This document shows, piece after piece, positions 52,394 through 60,948 of a DNA stretch of 64,000 nucleotides (position 1 is its first letter; every line of letters starts with the position of its first letter). Source of the DNA: Dysgonomonas sp. 25 (GTDB lineage Bacteria; Bacteroidota; Bacteroidia; Bacteroidales; Dysgonomonadaceae); NCBI RefSeq assembly GCF_010501075.1, contig NZ_QVMN01000001.1, positions 372,001-436,000 of the forward strand, in the 5' to 3' direction. The notes under the pieces are model-generated. The model was given only the letters and a program-made list of their open reading frames with translations. It had not been told where the DNA came from and ran no database searches. The translations under genes were made by a program, and so were the position numbers.

Positions 52394-53548
52394 CTATTCT
52401 GTTGATACAAATTTAAGACAGACAGGCATATCCAACTCTATCGTTTTCGATGTATCTTCGAGCAAACCGGTTGCTTTATTTATAGAATATATCTGGATTA
52501 AATCACTATCGCGACATGCGACAAGCAGGTATTTACCATTCGGAGTGATTACAAAATTTCGAGGATGAATACCTGTCGGCTGATAAGCAACCTTTGTCAG
52601 TTGACCATTGGATTGGTCGATTGAGAAAATCGCGATTCCATCACCTTGCAAGCGGTTAGAAGCATATAAAAAGCGGCCATCCGGCGAAATATGAATATCT
52701 GCACTACCTTTAGCATGGAGTGTATCGGCTACTATCGTTTGAAATTCCTCCAACATTCCATCTTTATAATTGAAACCGATAACAGTGCCCCCCATTTCGG
52801 TTATCAGATAGGCATATTTCCCATTCGGATGGAAAGCCAAATGACGAGGCCCTACCCCACCCTTGACTGCAAATGATTCGGGAGTACCTTTCTTCAAAGA
52901 AGATTCGGTAGCATTTACATCAAATTTGTATATTTTATCCGTTCCTAAATCGGTCGCAAAGAGATAATCCCCGTCAGGAGAAAATTCGGCAGTATGGATA
53001 TGCGGCTGGTTTTGACGCTCCCGGTCGATTCCCTTCCCCTCGAATTTAAATACCTGCGAAGCCTTTTCCAACCGACCGGTAGCATCTGTCGGAAAAACCG
53101 TTAATGTACCCAGATAATCGGCTGTGACAACAAATTTCTGCTCCTTGTCGATGGTGATATAACAAGGGGCTAAACCTCCCGTTTGCTGTTTATTGAGGAA
53201 AGTCAGTTTCCCATCCTTCTTATCAAATGCAAAAGCATTGGCATAGGCCGCCTCCGTATCATTCTCGGTAACAGAATAAATGTGTTTCTCATCAGGAGCG
53301 GCAACCAAATACGAAGGATTTTCTACTTCTACCGTGCTGATATATTGGGAAAAACCCGACAACGTATCAAATTTATAGACATATATGCCATTGCTTTCGC
53401 CCGTTGTATAAGTGCCGACAAGCAAATACAAACTATTGGCTTCCTCAAATTTTTCCATGGAAATATCCGTAATATCCTGCTTACGCGAATTGTGGCATGC
53501 AGAACAGGCCAATAACAAAATGACAATATAAATCAGGTGTTTCATCAT
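52394..53548 (-). CDS. lactonase-family (6-phosphogluconolactonase-type) beta-propeller lipoprotein
   Basis: 384 residues. Signal peptide with lipobox LACSAC. The rest is a seven-bladed propeller of the YbhE/lactonase type: LVGTYTTGESNGIYVYKFD, GGLAPCYITIDKEQKFVVTADYLGT, HIHTAEFSPDGDYLFATDLGTD, GGVGPRHLAFHPNGKYAYLITE, ADIHISPDGRFLYASNR and GIHPRNFVITPNGKYLLVACRDS. Cytosolic Pgl opens gluconolactone; this exported form may act on other lactones. Single gene. Confidence 0.88.
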   Translation of the reverse strand: MMKHLIYIVILLLACSACHNSRKQDITDISMEKFEEANSLYLLVGTYTTGESNGIYVYKFDTLSGFSQYISTVEVENPSYLVAAPDEKHIYSVTENDTEAAYANAFAFDKKDGKLTFLNKQQTGGLAPCYITIDKEQKFVVTADYLGTLTVFPTDATGRLEKASQVFKFEGKGIDRERQNQPHIHTAEFSPDGDYLFATDLGTDKIYKFDVNATESSLKKGTPESFAVKGGVGPRHLAFHPNGKYAYLITEMGGTVIGFNYKDGMLEEFQTIVADTLHAKGSADIHISPDGRFLYASNRLQGDGIAIFSIDQSNGQLTKVAYQPTGIHPRNFVITPNGKYLLVACRDSDLIQIYSINKATGLLEDTSKTIELDMPVCLKFVSTE

Positions 53549-53667
53549 GGTGCGTTCTTCCGTTTTTAATTTCGATGCATAAAAATAACTATTTTTCCTG
53601 TCAAAATATCAGTATTTCAATCATATCTTCAACAAAATAAATTTCTATAAAAAATACGCTTATAAAT

Positions 53668-53698
53668 TTTGTTTTATCGGTATTTAGATTTATCTTTG
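53668..53698 (+). promoter_or_regulatory. promoter of rpmE2
   Basis: TTTG (53668-53671), 19 nt, TATCTTTG (53691-53698). Both boxes match the Bacteroidetes consensus exactly. Confidence 0.78.
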
Positions 53699-53740
53699 TC
53701 GTCCGAAAATAGAAGAAAAAAACATAAAATATACGATAAA

Positions 53741-54004
53741 ATGAAAAAAGGTATACATCCAGACAACTATCGTCCTGTAGCTTTCAAAGATATGTCTAAC
53801 GAAGAAGTATTTATCTCTCGTTCTACAATCAACACGAAAGAAACTATAGAAATCGACGGTGTTACTTATCCATTGGTAAAACTTGAAATCACCAGTTCGT
53901 CTCACCCATTCTACACAGGAAAACAAACCCTTGTGGATACTGCGGGACGTGTTGATAAGTTTATGAACCGTTATGCTAAACGCATGGATAAAAACAAAAA
54001 GTAA
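53741..54004 (+). CDS. rpmE2: 50S ribosomal protein L31, type B
   Basis: 87 residues from ATG at 53741 ([13 protein letters not shown]), 42 nt after the promoter. It lacks the CxxC zinc motif of type A L31, as is normal for the zinc-independent type [11 protein letters not shown]-like [19 protein letters not shown] is the family signature. Upstream in-frame codons lie in the promoter and are ignored. Terminator at 54031-54067. Confidence 0.96.
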   Translation: MKKGIHPDNYRPVAFKDMSNEEVFISRSTINTKETIEIDGVTYPLVKLEITSSSHPFYTGKQTLVDTAGRVDKFMNRYAKRMDKNKK

Positions 54005-54030
54005 GACATCATTCTGAACCGTATCATAGC

Positions 54031-54067
54031 AACGGGTTTCGATAATAAATCGGAACCCGTTCTTTTT
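54031..54067 (+). terminator. terminator after rpmE2
   Basis: Stem AACGGGTT-T-CGA / TCG-G-AACCCGTT, 7-nt loop, then CTTTTT. Confidence 0.82.
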
Positions 54068-54116
54068 ATAGATAAATTTCTGCCGATCTCCCCTCCCATT
54101 TATAAATAATTATTAT

Positions 54117-54182
54117 ATATTTGTCTAAACAAACAAACTACACAATCTAATATCGTTATCGTGAGGAGGCACTTGTGTAGTG
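54117..54182 (+). promoter_or_regulatory. -7 element and structured leader before the YbjN-like/protease pair
   Basis: TATATTTG (54117-54124) is followed by a perfect 9-bp inverted repeat ACTACACAA (54138-54146) / TTGTGTAGT (54174-54182) with a 27-nt loop that contains GAGGAGG. The first gene starts 55 nt later. The stem could act in post-transcriptional control; no known riboswitch is recognised. Confidence 0.5.
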
Positions 54183-54237
54183 AAGAACATACAAATCTAT
54201 TAATCATAATTTTTTAAAGAATACAAAGAAATTTCTT

Positions 54238-55407
54238 ATGAAACAAACATTGACGTTTAATCCTTCCATTATTGGTTCGACAGCCAGTAAGTTGAATGTC
54301 GATGCATGGGACATAGCTTCCGATGCATACGACAAGAAAGAGTATTTGAAATCATTTCATGCTCTGCTCGATTATATCAATCCCGACATCCGGGTGAAAT
54401 ATGGAAATGCGAATGATTCGGAATACAGCATTCCTCACGGTTCGGTAATTGTGAACATCAAGGTAGATACCGATACGTTAAAGATCTCTGCGCCTTTCCT
54501 TAAAATACCGGAAACAAACCGCGTACCATTGTTGCGCCAAACAGCTTCGCTCAATTTCAGGAATATCGACCTGGCACAGATTGAGTTGAAAGACGGACAG
54601 TTGCAATTCGAATATTCGTGTCCGATGGCATTAGCCGATCCATATAAGATGTATTATGTATTCAGAGAAATCTGCTATACGGGCGACAAATACGACGATG
54701 AGTTTGCCACCAAATTCGGCGCAGAACGTATATACGAGCCTAAGATTACACCTTATAATGCTGCTACGGTAGACACCGTATATAATACAATACAAAGCAG
54801 CTGCAAAGAGTGTATGGAAGGGTTGAAATACTACGAGAACGAACGTAAATATGGTTACGCTTGGAACGTAGTAGCCTGCACGATATTGAAGATTCTTTAT
54901 TATGCTCATCCGCAGGGACAGCTATTGAACGACCTGAATAAGACCGTTTACGAACTCGACCGCGAAGATATTCCTCTTTCGGAAGTCGTAAACATCGGCA
55001 AAAGAGAAGTAGAACGCCTGCAAGGCATGACCAAAGAACAACTTGCCGAAGACTTGTATTTTGTCGAGATGTTTGTTTCTCCGAAGCGCCGTTCTTCACT
55101 GAAGAATATACAGGATAACTTTGAGAACACCTATAAGAAAGTCACTAACTACATCGAACAGGAAGATTACATGGCCGTAGCGGTGATGGTAACCTATTCT
55201 TTCTACAATATGTACTTCTACAATAACGTACAGGACGATGTAAACAACCTCGTGGTGAATGCAATGACCGAGAGTTCTGCCAAACCTTGGCACGAAGCGG
55301 CTCCAATCCTCTACAAAGCTATGGACAAGATTATGAACGGTAACCTTTCTGCTGGTTCAGGAGGCGGATTCAAGAAGTTCCTGGGTGGATTATTCGGAGG
55401 TAAATAA
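54238..55407 (+). CDS. YbjN-like protein (unknown), partner of a trypsin-like protease
   Basis: 389 residues, no signal peptide or membrane helix. A central region (GSVIVNIKVDTDTLKISAPFL ... LNFRNIDLAQIELKDGQLQFEYSCPMA) has the alternating pattern of the YbjN / type III chaperone-like fold. The C-terminal third is helical, and the last 15 residues are Gly/Lys/Phe-rich (GGGFKKFLGGLFGGK), possibly a peptide that touches a membrane or partner. I do not know its function. The protease gene follows 30 nt later, and that protein ends in a similar fold. Confidence 0.65.
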   Translation: MKQTLTFNPSIIGSTASKLNVDAWDIASDAYDKKEYLKSFHALLDYINPDIRVKYGNANDSEYSIPHGSVIVNIKVDTDTLKISAPFLKIPETNRVPLLRQTASLNFRNIDLAQIELKDGQLQFEYSCPMALADPYKMYYVFREICYTGDKYDDEFATKFGAERIYEPKITPYNAATVDTVYNTIQSSCKECMEGLKYYENERKYGYAWNVVACTILKILYYAHPQGQLLNDLNKTVYELDREDIPLSEVVNIGKREVERLQGMTKEQLAEDLYFVEMFVSPKRRSSLKNIQDNFENTYKKVTNYIEQEDYMAVAVMVTYSFYNMYFYNNVQDDVNNLVVNAMTESSAKPWHEAAPILYKAMDKIMNGNLSAGSGGGFKKFLGGLFGGK

Positions 55408-55437
55408 GAATTAAACGTATCAATTTAAATTAGCATT

Positions 55438-56529
55438 ATGGCACACAATAATATATTCGATGCAGTTTTCAAGGTGAACCACGCAGGTGGCTCGGGAACT
55501 TGCTTTTATCTGAAACAATATAACGTTTTCGTAACCAACTATCATGTTGTCGAAGGATTCCGCGAAGTCGGCATCCAGGACAATGATAAAAATTCATCTC
55601 TGGCTAAGGTCATCTTGGTCAACCCATCCAAAGATATTGCCCTGTTACACGCCGACGGCGATTTTTCGGCTTTGCCCGAAATCAAGCTATCCGACCTTCC
55701 GGAAACGACTATCGGCGAAAAGATTAAAGTGGCAGGATATCCTTACGGCATGCCTTTCTCGGTAACAGAAGGTACTATATCGGCTCCTAAGCAGCTGATG
55801 GGTAACAACTACCTGATTCAGACCGATGCGGCCGTGAACCCGGGTAATAGCGGAGGGCCTATGTTCAACGAACAACAGGAACTAATCGCCATCACTGTGA
55901 GCAAAATCAAGGATGCCGACAACATGGGATTCGGTATTCCGATTACGACACTGAAAGAAGTCCTCGAGAAAATAGCCGAACTGGATAAGACAAGCTTCCA
56001 TGTTCAGTGTAATAGTTGCGACGCTTTCATCTCTACCAAAGAGGACTATTGCCCATCGTGTGGTGAAAAGCTGTCGGAAAAAGCATTCGATACCAGAACG
56101 TTGACCGACTTAGCTGCATTCTGCGAAGATGCTATCAGCCAGATGGGTATCAATCCTATCTTAGCGCGGCAAGGACACGAATACTGGAAATTCCACAAGG
56201 GAAGCTCAGAGATAAGAATGTTCGTTTACTCGAACAACTATTTTTTCTGCACTTCTCCTATCAACATCCTTCCGAAGAAAGATTTGGAACCGGTATTGAA
56301 TTACCTGTTGAGCGATGCCGTGAAGCCATACCAATTGGCTTTGGACGAAAATCAGATTTATATTTCGTACCGCGTCTTTATCGGCGACATCTTCGTGGAT
56401 AAGAAGTACGGCGACGAGATAAAAACCAACATCGTCAACATGGCCATGAAAGCCGATGAGCTGGACAACTTCCTGAATGAAGAGTATGGCTGCGAGTTCT
56501 CTCAATACGCCAAACAAGAGGCAGAATAA
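55438..56529 (+). CDS. cytosolic trypsin-like protease with zinc ribbon and YbjN-like C-terminus
   Basis: 363 residues, no signal peptide. Residues 10-190 are a HtrA-like protease core with His in VTNYHVVEGF, Asp in SKDIALLHADGD and Ser in VNPGNSGGPMFN; there is no PDZ domain. A zinc ribbon follows (CNSCDAFI ... CPSCGEKL, about residues 195-220). The last 140 residues (YWKFHKGSSEIRMFVYSNN ... ISYRVFIGDIF) resemble the YbjN-like fold. The mixture of a Do-type protease and a zinc ribbon in the cytosol is unusual. A terminator follows. Confidence 0.75.
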   Translation: MAHNNIFDAVFKVNHAGGSGTCFYLKQYNVFVTNYHVVEGFREVGIQDNDKNSSLAKVILVNPSKDIALLHADGDFSALPEIKLSDLPETTIGEKIKVAGYPYGMPFSVTEGTISAPKQLMGNNYLIQTDAAVNPGNSGGPMFNEQQELIAITVSKIKDADNMGFGIPITTLKEVLEKIAELDKTSFHVQCNSCDAFISTKEDYCPSCGEKLSEKAFDTRTLTDLAAFCEDAISQMGINPILARQGHEYWKFHKGSSEIRMFVYSNNYFFCTSPINILPKKDLEPVLNYLLSDAVKPYQLALDENQIYISYRVFIGDIFVDKKYGDEIKTNIVNMAMKADELDNFLNEEYGCEFSQYAKQEAE

Positions 56530-56551
56530 TTTAACCCTCTCATATTCAATA

Positions 56552-56583
56552 GATACCGGTCAAAATTTTGGCCGGTATTTTTT
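56552..56583 (+). terminator. terminator after the protease gene
   Basis: ATACCGG-T-CAA / TTG-G-CCGGTAT with loop AATT, then TTTTTTG. Confidence 0.8.
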
Positions 56584-56593
56584 GTTTGTATGC

Positions 56594-56954
56594 AAAAAGT
56601 AACAAAGGTATATTCATTTTCGATGTTTTTACCGAGTTACTTTTTCTCGGAACTTGTCAACTTAATAATTACTTAACCACAAACAACGTTCGAGGAGCGT
56701 AGGCGACTCAAAGGGCACTAAGACTCTACACTAAGGCCACAAAGTAACAAACACGCTTGTCATACCGAGTGAATACGAGGTATCTCGACACATTATTGAG
56801 AAAGCTTGACAGAAAAAGTAACACAAGTATACTTAATTTAGCACATTTGCCATTAAGTTACTTTTCTCGTAACTTGTAACTGCCCGCAGGGCGAAGTAAC
56901 TTGTAACTGATAAACTTGTCAACTTGTTTACTCCTTAAATAAATATAGATAAAA
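56594..56954. repeat. composite intergenic repeat, locus D (inverted relative to A and B)
   Basis: Read on the minus strand it starts next to the TAA stop of the TPR gene: TTTTATCTATATTTATTTAAGG (56934-56954 on +), a GTTGACAAG segment, the palindromic block with GCCCTGCGGGC (56866-56908), a unit at 56813-56865, a TTGTCA-type palindrome (56757-56812), then CACTAAG-rich filler, and a final 52-bp unit (56594-56645). It has the same order as locus B. No gene is seen in 56530-56954. Confidence 0.78.
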
Positions 56955-58529
56955 TTAAAACCCTTCGATAAAAATCCCTTTCTCCTGCAATTTTGCAACC
57001 ATAGAATCCCTCTCTGCTTTTTCATCCTTATTGGGAATATTGTTTACCGAATCAGGCGTTATATTGGCAACTTCGTTCTTCTTCGAATCAGATACCCGCG
57101 GAGCATAAATAGAACCGGAATCGAGCTCTTCATCCAGCTTTTTATTCCAGAGAACTCTTAATTCAGCAATGCGGGTATCGAGGCTCGCAAGCTTAGCCGT
57201 TACTTCGTCTATCCTTTCCTTAGCTTCTGCCTTTATTGTCTCCACATCCGTCACATCATCCTCGCCCGCAGCATTAAGAAAAACCGTTGGTTGCGGATTC
57301 TTATATGTACGTTCACTTGTCCGCAAAAGATATGTAAGCTGGTCTTTATATTTCTCGTAATAATAGATAGCATCCTTATAATTATGGGCTTTATCGGCAC
57401 ACATAGTCCCGATAGTATAATACAGATTCATCTTCCCTTCATCATGACAGTATCTTACAGCCTGCAGATAATTCGTCATCGCCTCGTCATATTGCTCATT
57501 CCGCTCATACGCTTCTGCCAGTCCTTTATAATTCATATACAACGCTGCCGGCTTCGGTAAGAGCTTTTCCAACACCATATTATAATACTTTATTGCCTCT
57601 TCATTCTTCTCCAGTTCATTGCAAACCTCCGCAAGCGGATAGATATTATTCAGATTCGTCGAATCCGCCATATACGCCCGCGTCAGATGAGGATAAGCTT
57701 TATCGGAGATTCTCAAGAAGTAATAACACATCCCCAACCCTTTGCTGACAGCCACCGAATTATCTCCTAAACGAAGACAACGTTCAAAGCGGCTTGCTGC
57801 ATCATCGTACAACATATCCGTCGAATAATAAGCAATGGCATTCAAACGGTTTATAATCCTGTTGGTCGAATCCTGCTCTATAAAAGCATCCGTCATCCCC
57901 ATAGCTTCCGGAAGCGCTCCCGCTTTGATTTTCAGATTGATATAATTAGCCAGGGAATAAGTATCATAATCGTTGACTTCCCAAGCTTCTCTATAATAAA
58001 ACATCGAACTGTCGTTCATATTCATGTTCTCGAAGCATTCGCCCTTGTATTTGAAGACCGATTCCAACGCGTATTTATCATATATACTGTTATATACTTT
58101 CAAAGCCTCGGGATAATCGCCCAGTTTGAGCAGCATATTCCCGTACTGTGTCTCGAAATAGACATTCGTGCTATCCAGCCGCGTCAAAAACTCGTATGTA
58201 TCGGCACTTTTCCGCCAATTATAGAGCGACATATAGCAATCGGCAATCTCCGAATTGTAGCGGATATTGGCAGCATCTTCGTTGGTCAGTTTCGTGAGGA
58301 TGGTAAGCGCATCCCCATAACTCTCCAAAGACTTGTAACACATCGCCTTCAGGAATTGCAACTGAGGTGTCGTTTCCAGGCTGTCGATATAGATAACCGC
58401 ATCCCTGTACTGGCGGTTACGCATCATCTGCTCTATCCGCGCCTCGTTGTCGCTGTTTTCCTGCTGCGCATTTACTTCAGGGATAAACAACACAAAGAGT
58501 AAAAACAAAATTAGTATGGCTGTTCTCAT
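56955..58529 (-). CDS. exported TPR protein, third gene of the second BlaI/M56 operon
   Basis: 524 residues, signal peptide ILILFLLFVLFIPEVNA. About ten tetratricopeptide repeats follow (for example SYGDALTILTKL, YPEALKVYNSIYDK, NEEAIKYYNMVLEK and DAIYYYEKYKDQ), then a charged coiled coil (about 425-470). TPR proteins are scaffolds. It starts 11 nt after the M56 gene stop, so it belongs to the BlaI-M56-TPR transcript and may be an output or sensor part. The gene ends at the composite repeat with no separate terminator. Confidence 0.8.
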   Translation of the reverse strand: MRTAILILFLLFVLFIPEVNAQQENSDNEARIEQMMRNRQYRDAVIYIDSLETTPQLQFLKAMCYKSLESYGDALTILTKLTNEDAANIRYNSEIADCYMSLYNWRKSADTYEFLTRLDSTNVYFETQYGNMLLKLGDYPEALKVYNSIYDKYALESVFKYKGECFENMNMNDSSMFYYREAWEVNDYDTYSLANYINLKIKAGALPEAMGMTDAFIEQDSTNRIINRLNAIAYYSTDMLYDDAASRFERCLRLGDNSVAVSKGLGMCYYFLRISDKAYPHLTRAYMADSTNLNNIYPLAEVCNELEKNEEAIKYYNMVLEKLLPKPAALYMNYKGLAEAYERNEQYDEAMTNYLQAVRYCHDEGKMNLYYTIGTMCADKAHNYKDAIYYYEKYKDQLTYLLRTSERTYKNPQPTVFLNAAGEDDVTDVETIKAEAKERIDEVTAKLASLDTRIAELRVLWNKKLDEELDSGSIYAPRVSDSKKNEVANITPDSVNNIPNKDEKAERDSMVAKLQEKGIFIEGF

Positions 58530-58540
58530 ATTTTTTCTTA

Positions 58541-59788
58541 TTATTTCAGTTTAAATACAATAGGAATAGTGAAATAGACGTCGACAGGCTGGCCGTTTTG
58601 TTTGCCCGGCTGCCAGTCAGGCATTTCGCGGATAACACGTAAAGCCTCCTCGTCGCAGCTCGGCAATATACCTTTCAGTAGCTTGGCGTCTCTTATTTTT
58701 CCCTCGTGTGTTACTATAAAACGGATCGTAACACGCCCTTCCACACCGTTCTCTTGAGCATCTAAAGGATATTGGAGATTCTTTCGGATGTATTGGTTCA
58801 TTGCTTCCTCTCCCCCTACGAATTGAGGCATCTGTTCGACAGTTGTGAATGGTTTGAAGAGGATATTCGCACCATTACTTCTGGAAAGTTGTTCTATCTG
58901 GGTATTTAACTCCGTCGTACAGTTTGTCAAAAGCAGAATTCCGACAAGCGGTATCGCCAATAAATACTTAACCGATACAATTGCCGAACTTTTCTTTTTG
59001 TTCATCATCCATATTCGTTTTTTCAGTTCCGATATATTGAAATGGTTAATTATCGGGATGCCCGATTGTTGAGCCGTTATATGCAAAAGCGTATATTGAT
59101 ACCCGCGCGAATCGTACCCTTTCTTCAACACACCCCTGTCTGCCAGGTATTCGAGGTTGGTTTTCAGCTCTTTTCGCAGCAACCAAGCGAACGGATTCCA
59201 CCAGAAAACAACACAAAACAATTCGCAGACAACAACATCTATCGTATGCAATTGATTTACATACACTTTCTCATGAGTAAGAATCTCACTGATGTCTTCA
59301 TGCGATTTCTCCCCCACATGCAGGAATATCCACTTAAAGAAGGTAAAAGACGATGCTTTCGGGTCATTAATCCGGATGAGTGTGTATGCTCCGTAAGGTT
59401 CGGCAGTGTTATTTTTGCGCAATTTATAGAGGGAATAAATCTGTCTGATAAATCTTAATAGGAGAATGAAAGAGACAAAAGAAATTATCAAAAAAGAAAA
59501 TTCCATCCATCCAAAATCGAAAGCCGATTGTCCCGGATTGTCAATTGCGTTTCCCGAGACAACCGTGATTGTATCCGAAAAATATTCAGGAAGCAAAGAT
59601 AATCTCGCGCGCGAAACCTGAAAAGAGAAAAGAGGAAAGAGCAATGAAAAGAGAATGGAAGCAAGAAAGTAAAACCTTCTCAATCCGAAAAAGGTATCTT
59701 TCCGAAAGCATAGCATATATAGGATATAGAAAAATGCCAGCGATAGCGACGATTTCAGTAGGTAGATAATAATTGTATCCATAGCCAT
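58541..59788 (-). CDS. M56-like membrane protein with TonB C-terminal domain, altered zinc motif
   Basis: 415 residues. Four transmembrane segments flank a peptidase-like domain. The expected HExxH reads HEKVY at 172-176, since a TAT codon stands where CAT would give His; the third ligand region NLEYLADRGVL is intact. After the last membrane segment there is a periplasmic linker and a TonB-type C-terminal domain (VEGRVTIRFIVTHEGKIRDAKLLKG ... FTIPIVFKLK). The protease function may be lost or changed. It lies 15 nt after the BlaI gene. ATG at 59782 is an alternative start. Confidence 0.82.
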   Translation of the reverse strand: MAMDTIIIYLLKSSLSLAFFYILYMLCFRKDTFFGLRRFYFLASILFSLLFPLFSFQVSRARLSLLPEYFSDTITVVSGNAIDNPGQSAFDFGWMEFSFLIISFVSFILLLRFIRQIYSLYKLRKNNTAEPYGAYTLIRINDPKASSFTFFKWIFLHVGEKSHEDISEILTHEKVYVNQLHTIDVVVCELFCVVFWWNPFAWLLRKELKTNLEYLADRGVLKKGYDSRGYQYTLLHITAQQSGIPIINHFNISELKKRIWMMNKKKSSAIVSVKYLLAIPLVGILLLTNCTTELNTQIEQLSRSNGANILFKPFTTVEQMPQFVGGEEAMNQYIRKNLQYPLDAQENGVEGRVTIRFIVTHEGKIRDAKLLKGILPSCDEEALRVIREMPDWQPGKQNGQPVDVYFTIPIVFKLK

Positions 59789-59803
59789 AGTTGTATTAAT
59801 GCG

Positions 59804-60169
59804 TTATTGTTTGTGTCCGTCCTCAATCATCCGGATAATTTCTTCCAGTTCTTCGGATGAAATCTTATCTTCTTTTACGAAGAAAGATACAAGCTCTTTG
59901 TACGAATTGGCAAAGTAGCTCTTTACGACACCCGACATAAAAGCTTTTTTATAATCCTCCTCCGCTATGCGAGGGGTATATACATATACATTGCCGTATT
60001 TTCGGGCATTCAGGTAACCTTTCTGCTCGAGATTGCGAACGATAGACGCCAGTGTCGTATAGGGTGGCTTAGGCTCGGGTAATTGGTTTTGTATGTCTTT
60101 GACGACACATTCTTTCAGCTCCCAGATATGGAGCATAATTGATTCTTCCTGATGGGTGAGTTTTTCCAT
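59804..60169 (-). CDS. BlaI/MecI/CopY-family repressor (second copy)
   Basis: 121 residues from the ATG at 60169 (MEKLTHQEESIM). The winged helix is PPYTTLASIVRNLEQKGYL with wing YGNVYVYTP. It is the first gene of a BlaI-M56-TPR operon. Operator-like palindromes overlap its promoter (60184-60207), which suggests autorepression. The sequence is clearly different from the first BlaI (15771-16148). Confidence 0.9.
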   Translation of the reverse strand: MEKLTHQEESIMLHIWELKECVVKDIQNQLPEPKPPYTTLASIVRNLEQKGYLNARKYGNVYVYTPRIAEEDYKKAFMSGVVKSYFANSYKELVSFFVKEDKISSEELEEIIRMIEDGHKQ

Positions 60170-60183
60170 AATATTAGTATATC

Positions 60184-60227
60184 TACGATTTTTTCGTAAA
60201 TATACGAGCATTCTGATAAAAAACAAA
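60184..60227 (-). promoter_or_regulatory. promoter and operator of the second BlaI/M56 operon
   Basis: On the minus strand: TTTG (60224-60227), 19 nt, TATATTTA (60197-60204), a -33/-7 promoter with one mismatch at the last base. A 14-bp inverted repeat TCGTA-AATA-TACGA (60194-60207) covers the -7, and a second TACGA-TTTTT-TCGTA (60184-60198) overlaps it. The half-site (TACGA) differs from the TTAGAC site of the first operon, so the two repressors may not cross-talk. Confidence 0.65.
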
Positions 60228-60243
60228 TTTTTCTTCCTTAATT

Positions 60244-60948
60244 TTACAGATTTGTTCCTAAAACCTTGTTTTTGGGAGTGGTTGCAACAAATTCTTTCAG
60301 ATAGAACGGTTCGAAGTAGGCGACATCTACAAAATCCTTCTGTTCATAGGCTTTCAGAGCTAAACCGGCCATATCCGACGCCTTTGGGTAGACAGCATCG
60401 ACAAAGATTGCATTATCGTGCCGGATAACCTCTTGGCATTTGGCTGCACCGTCTCCGAAGAAGTAAATCGGATGCTCCTCCAGTTCGGAAGCAAAGGAAG
60501 TTTCGTCGATAATATCTGCCGAAATAGGGCGTATCTTTTCCAATCGGGTATTCAACAAGACATCGTACACCTCCATACGGCGGGCATCTATCATCGGGCA
60601 AAGGACTGCCCCCTCTCCTATTTGTTGCCGCTTCAATACTCCGGCAGCCATGATGGTCAGCGTTTCTAATGCTATTACAGGAATATTCAAACCATACGCC
60701 AGACCTTTTGCTTCGGAAACACCTATCCGCAATCCGGTATAAGAACCGGGGCCACAGCTGACAGCTACAGCATCGAGCGAGACGCCCTGCGCGCGAACGA
60801 AATCGATGGCTTCTTTCACAAACACCCCTAATACAGAAGCATGGGAAGGACCTTGCAGTTCTTCCCGTTCAAAAACAATAGTATCGTCTGATGAGACAGC
60901 AACAGAGCACACGGATGTTGCTGTTTCGATATGTAAGATATATGCCAT
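60244..60948 (-). CDS. tsaB: tRNA threonylcarbamoyladenosine biosynthesis protein TsaB
   Basis: 234 residues from the ATG at 60948 (MAYILHIETATSVCSVAV). The ASKHA-fold signature is SCGPGSYTGLRIGVSEAKGLAYG, and the IDARRMEVYD segment is present. TsaB is an inactive partner of TsaD in making t6A37 in tRNAs. Its start overlaps the stop of the upstream esterase by one base (TAATG), so both are co-transcribed. Confidence 0.93.
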   Translation of the reverse strand: MAYILHIETATSVCSVAVSSDDTIVFEREELQGPSHASVLGVFVKEAIDFVRAQGVSLDAVAVSCGPGSYTGLRIGVSEAKGLAYGLNIPVIALETLTIMAAGVLKRQQIGEGAVLCPMIDARRMEVYDVLLNTRLEKIRPISADIIDETSFASELEEHPIYFFGDGAAKCQEVIRHDNAIFVDAVYPKASDMAGLALKAYEQKDFVDVAYFEPFYLKEFVATTPKNKVLGTNL

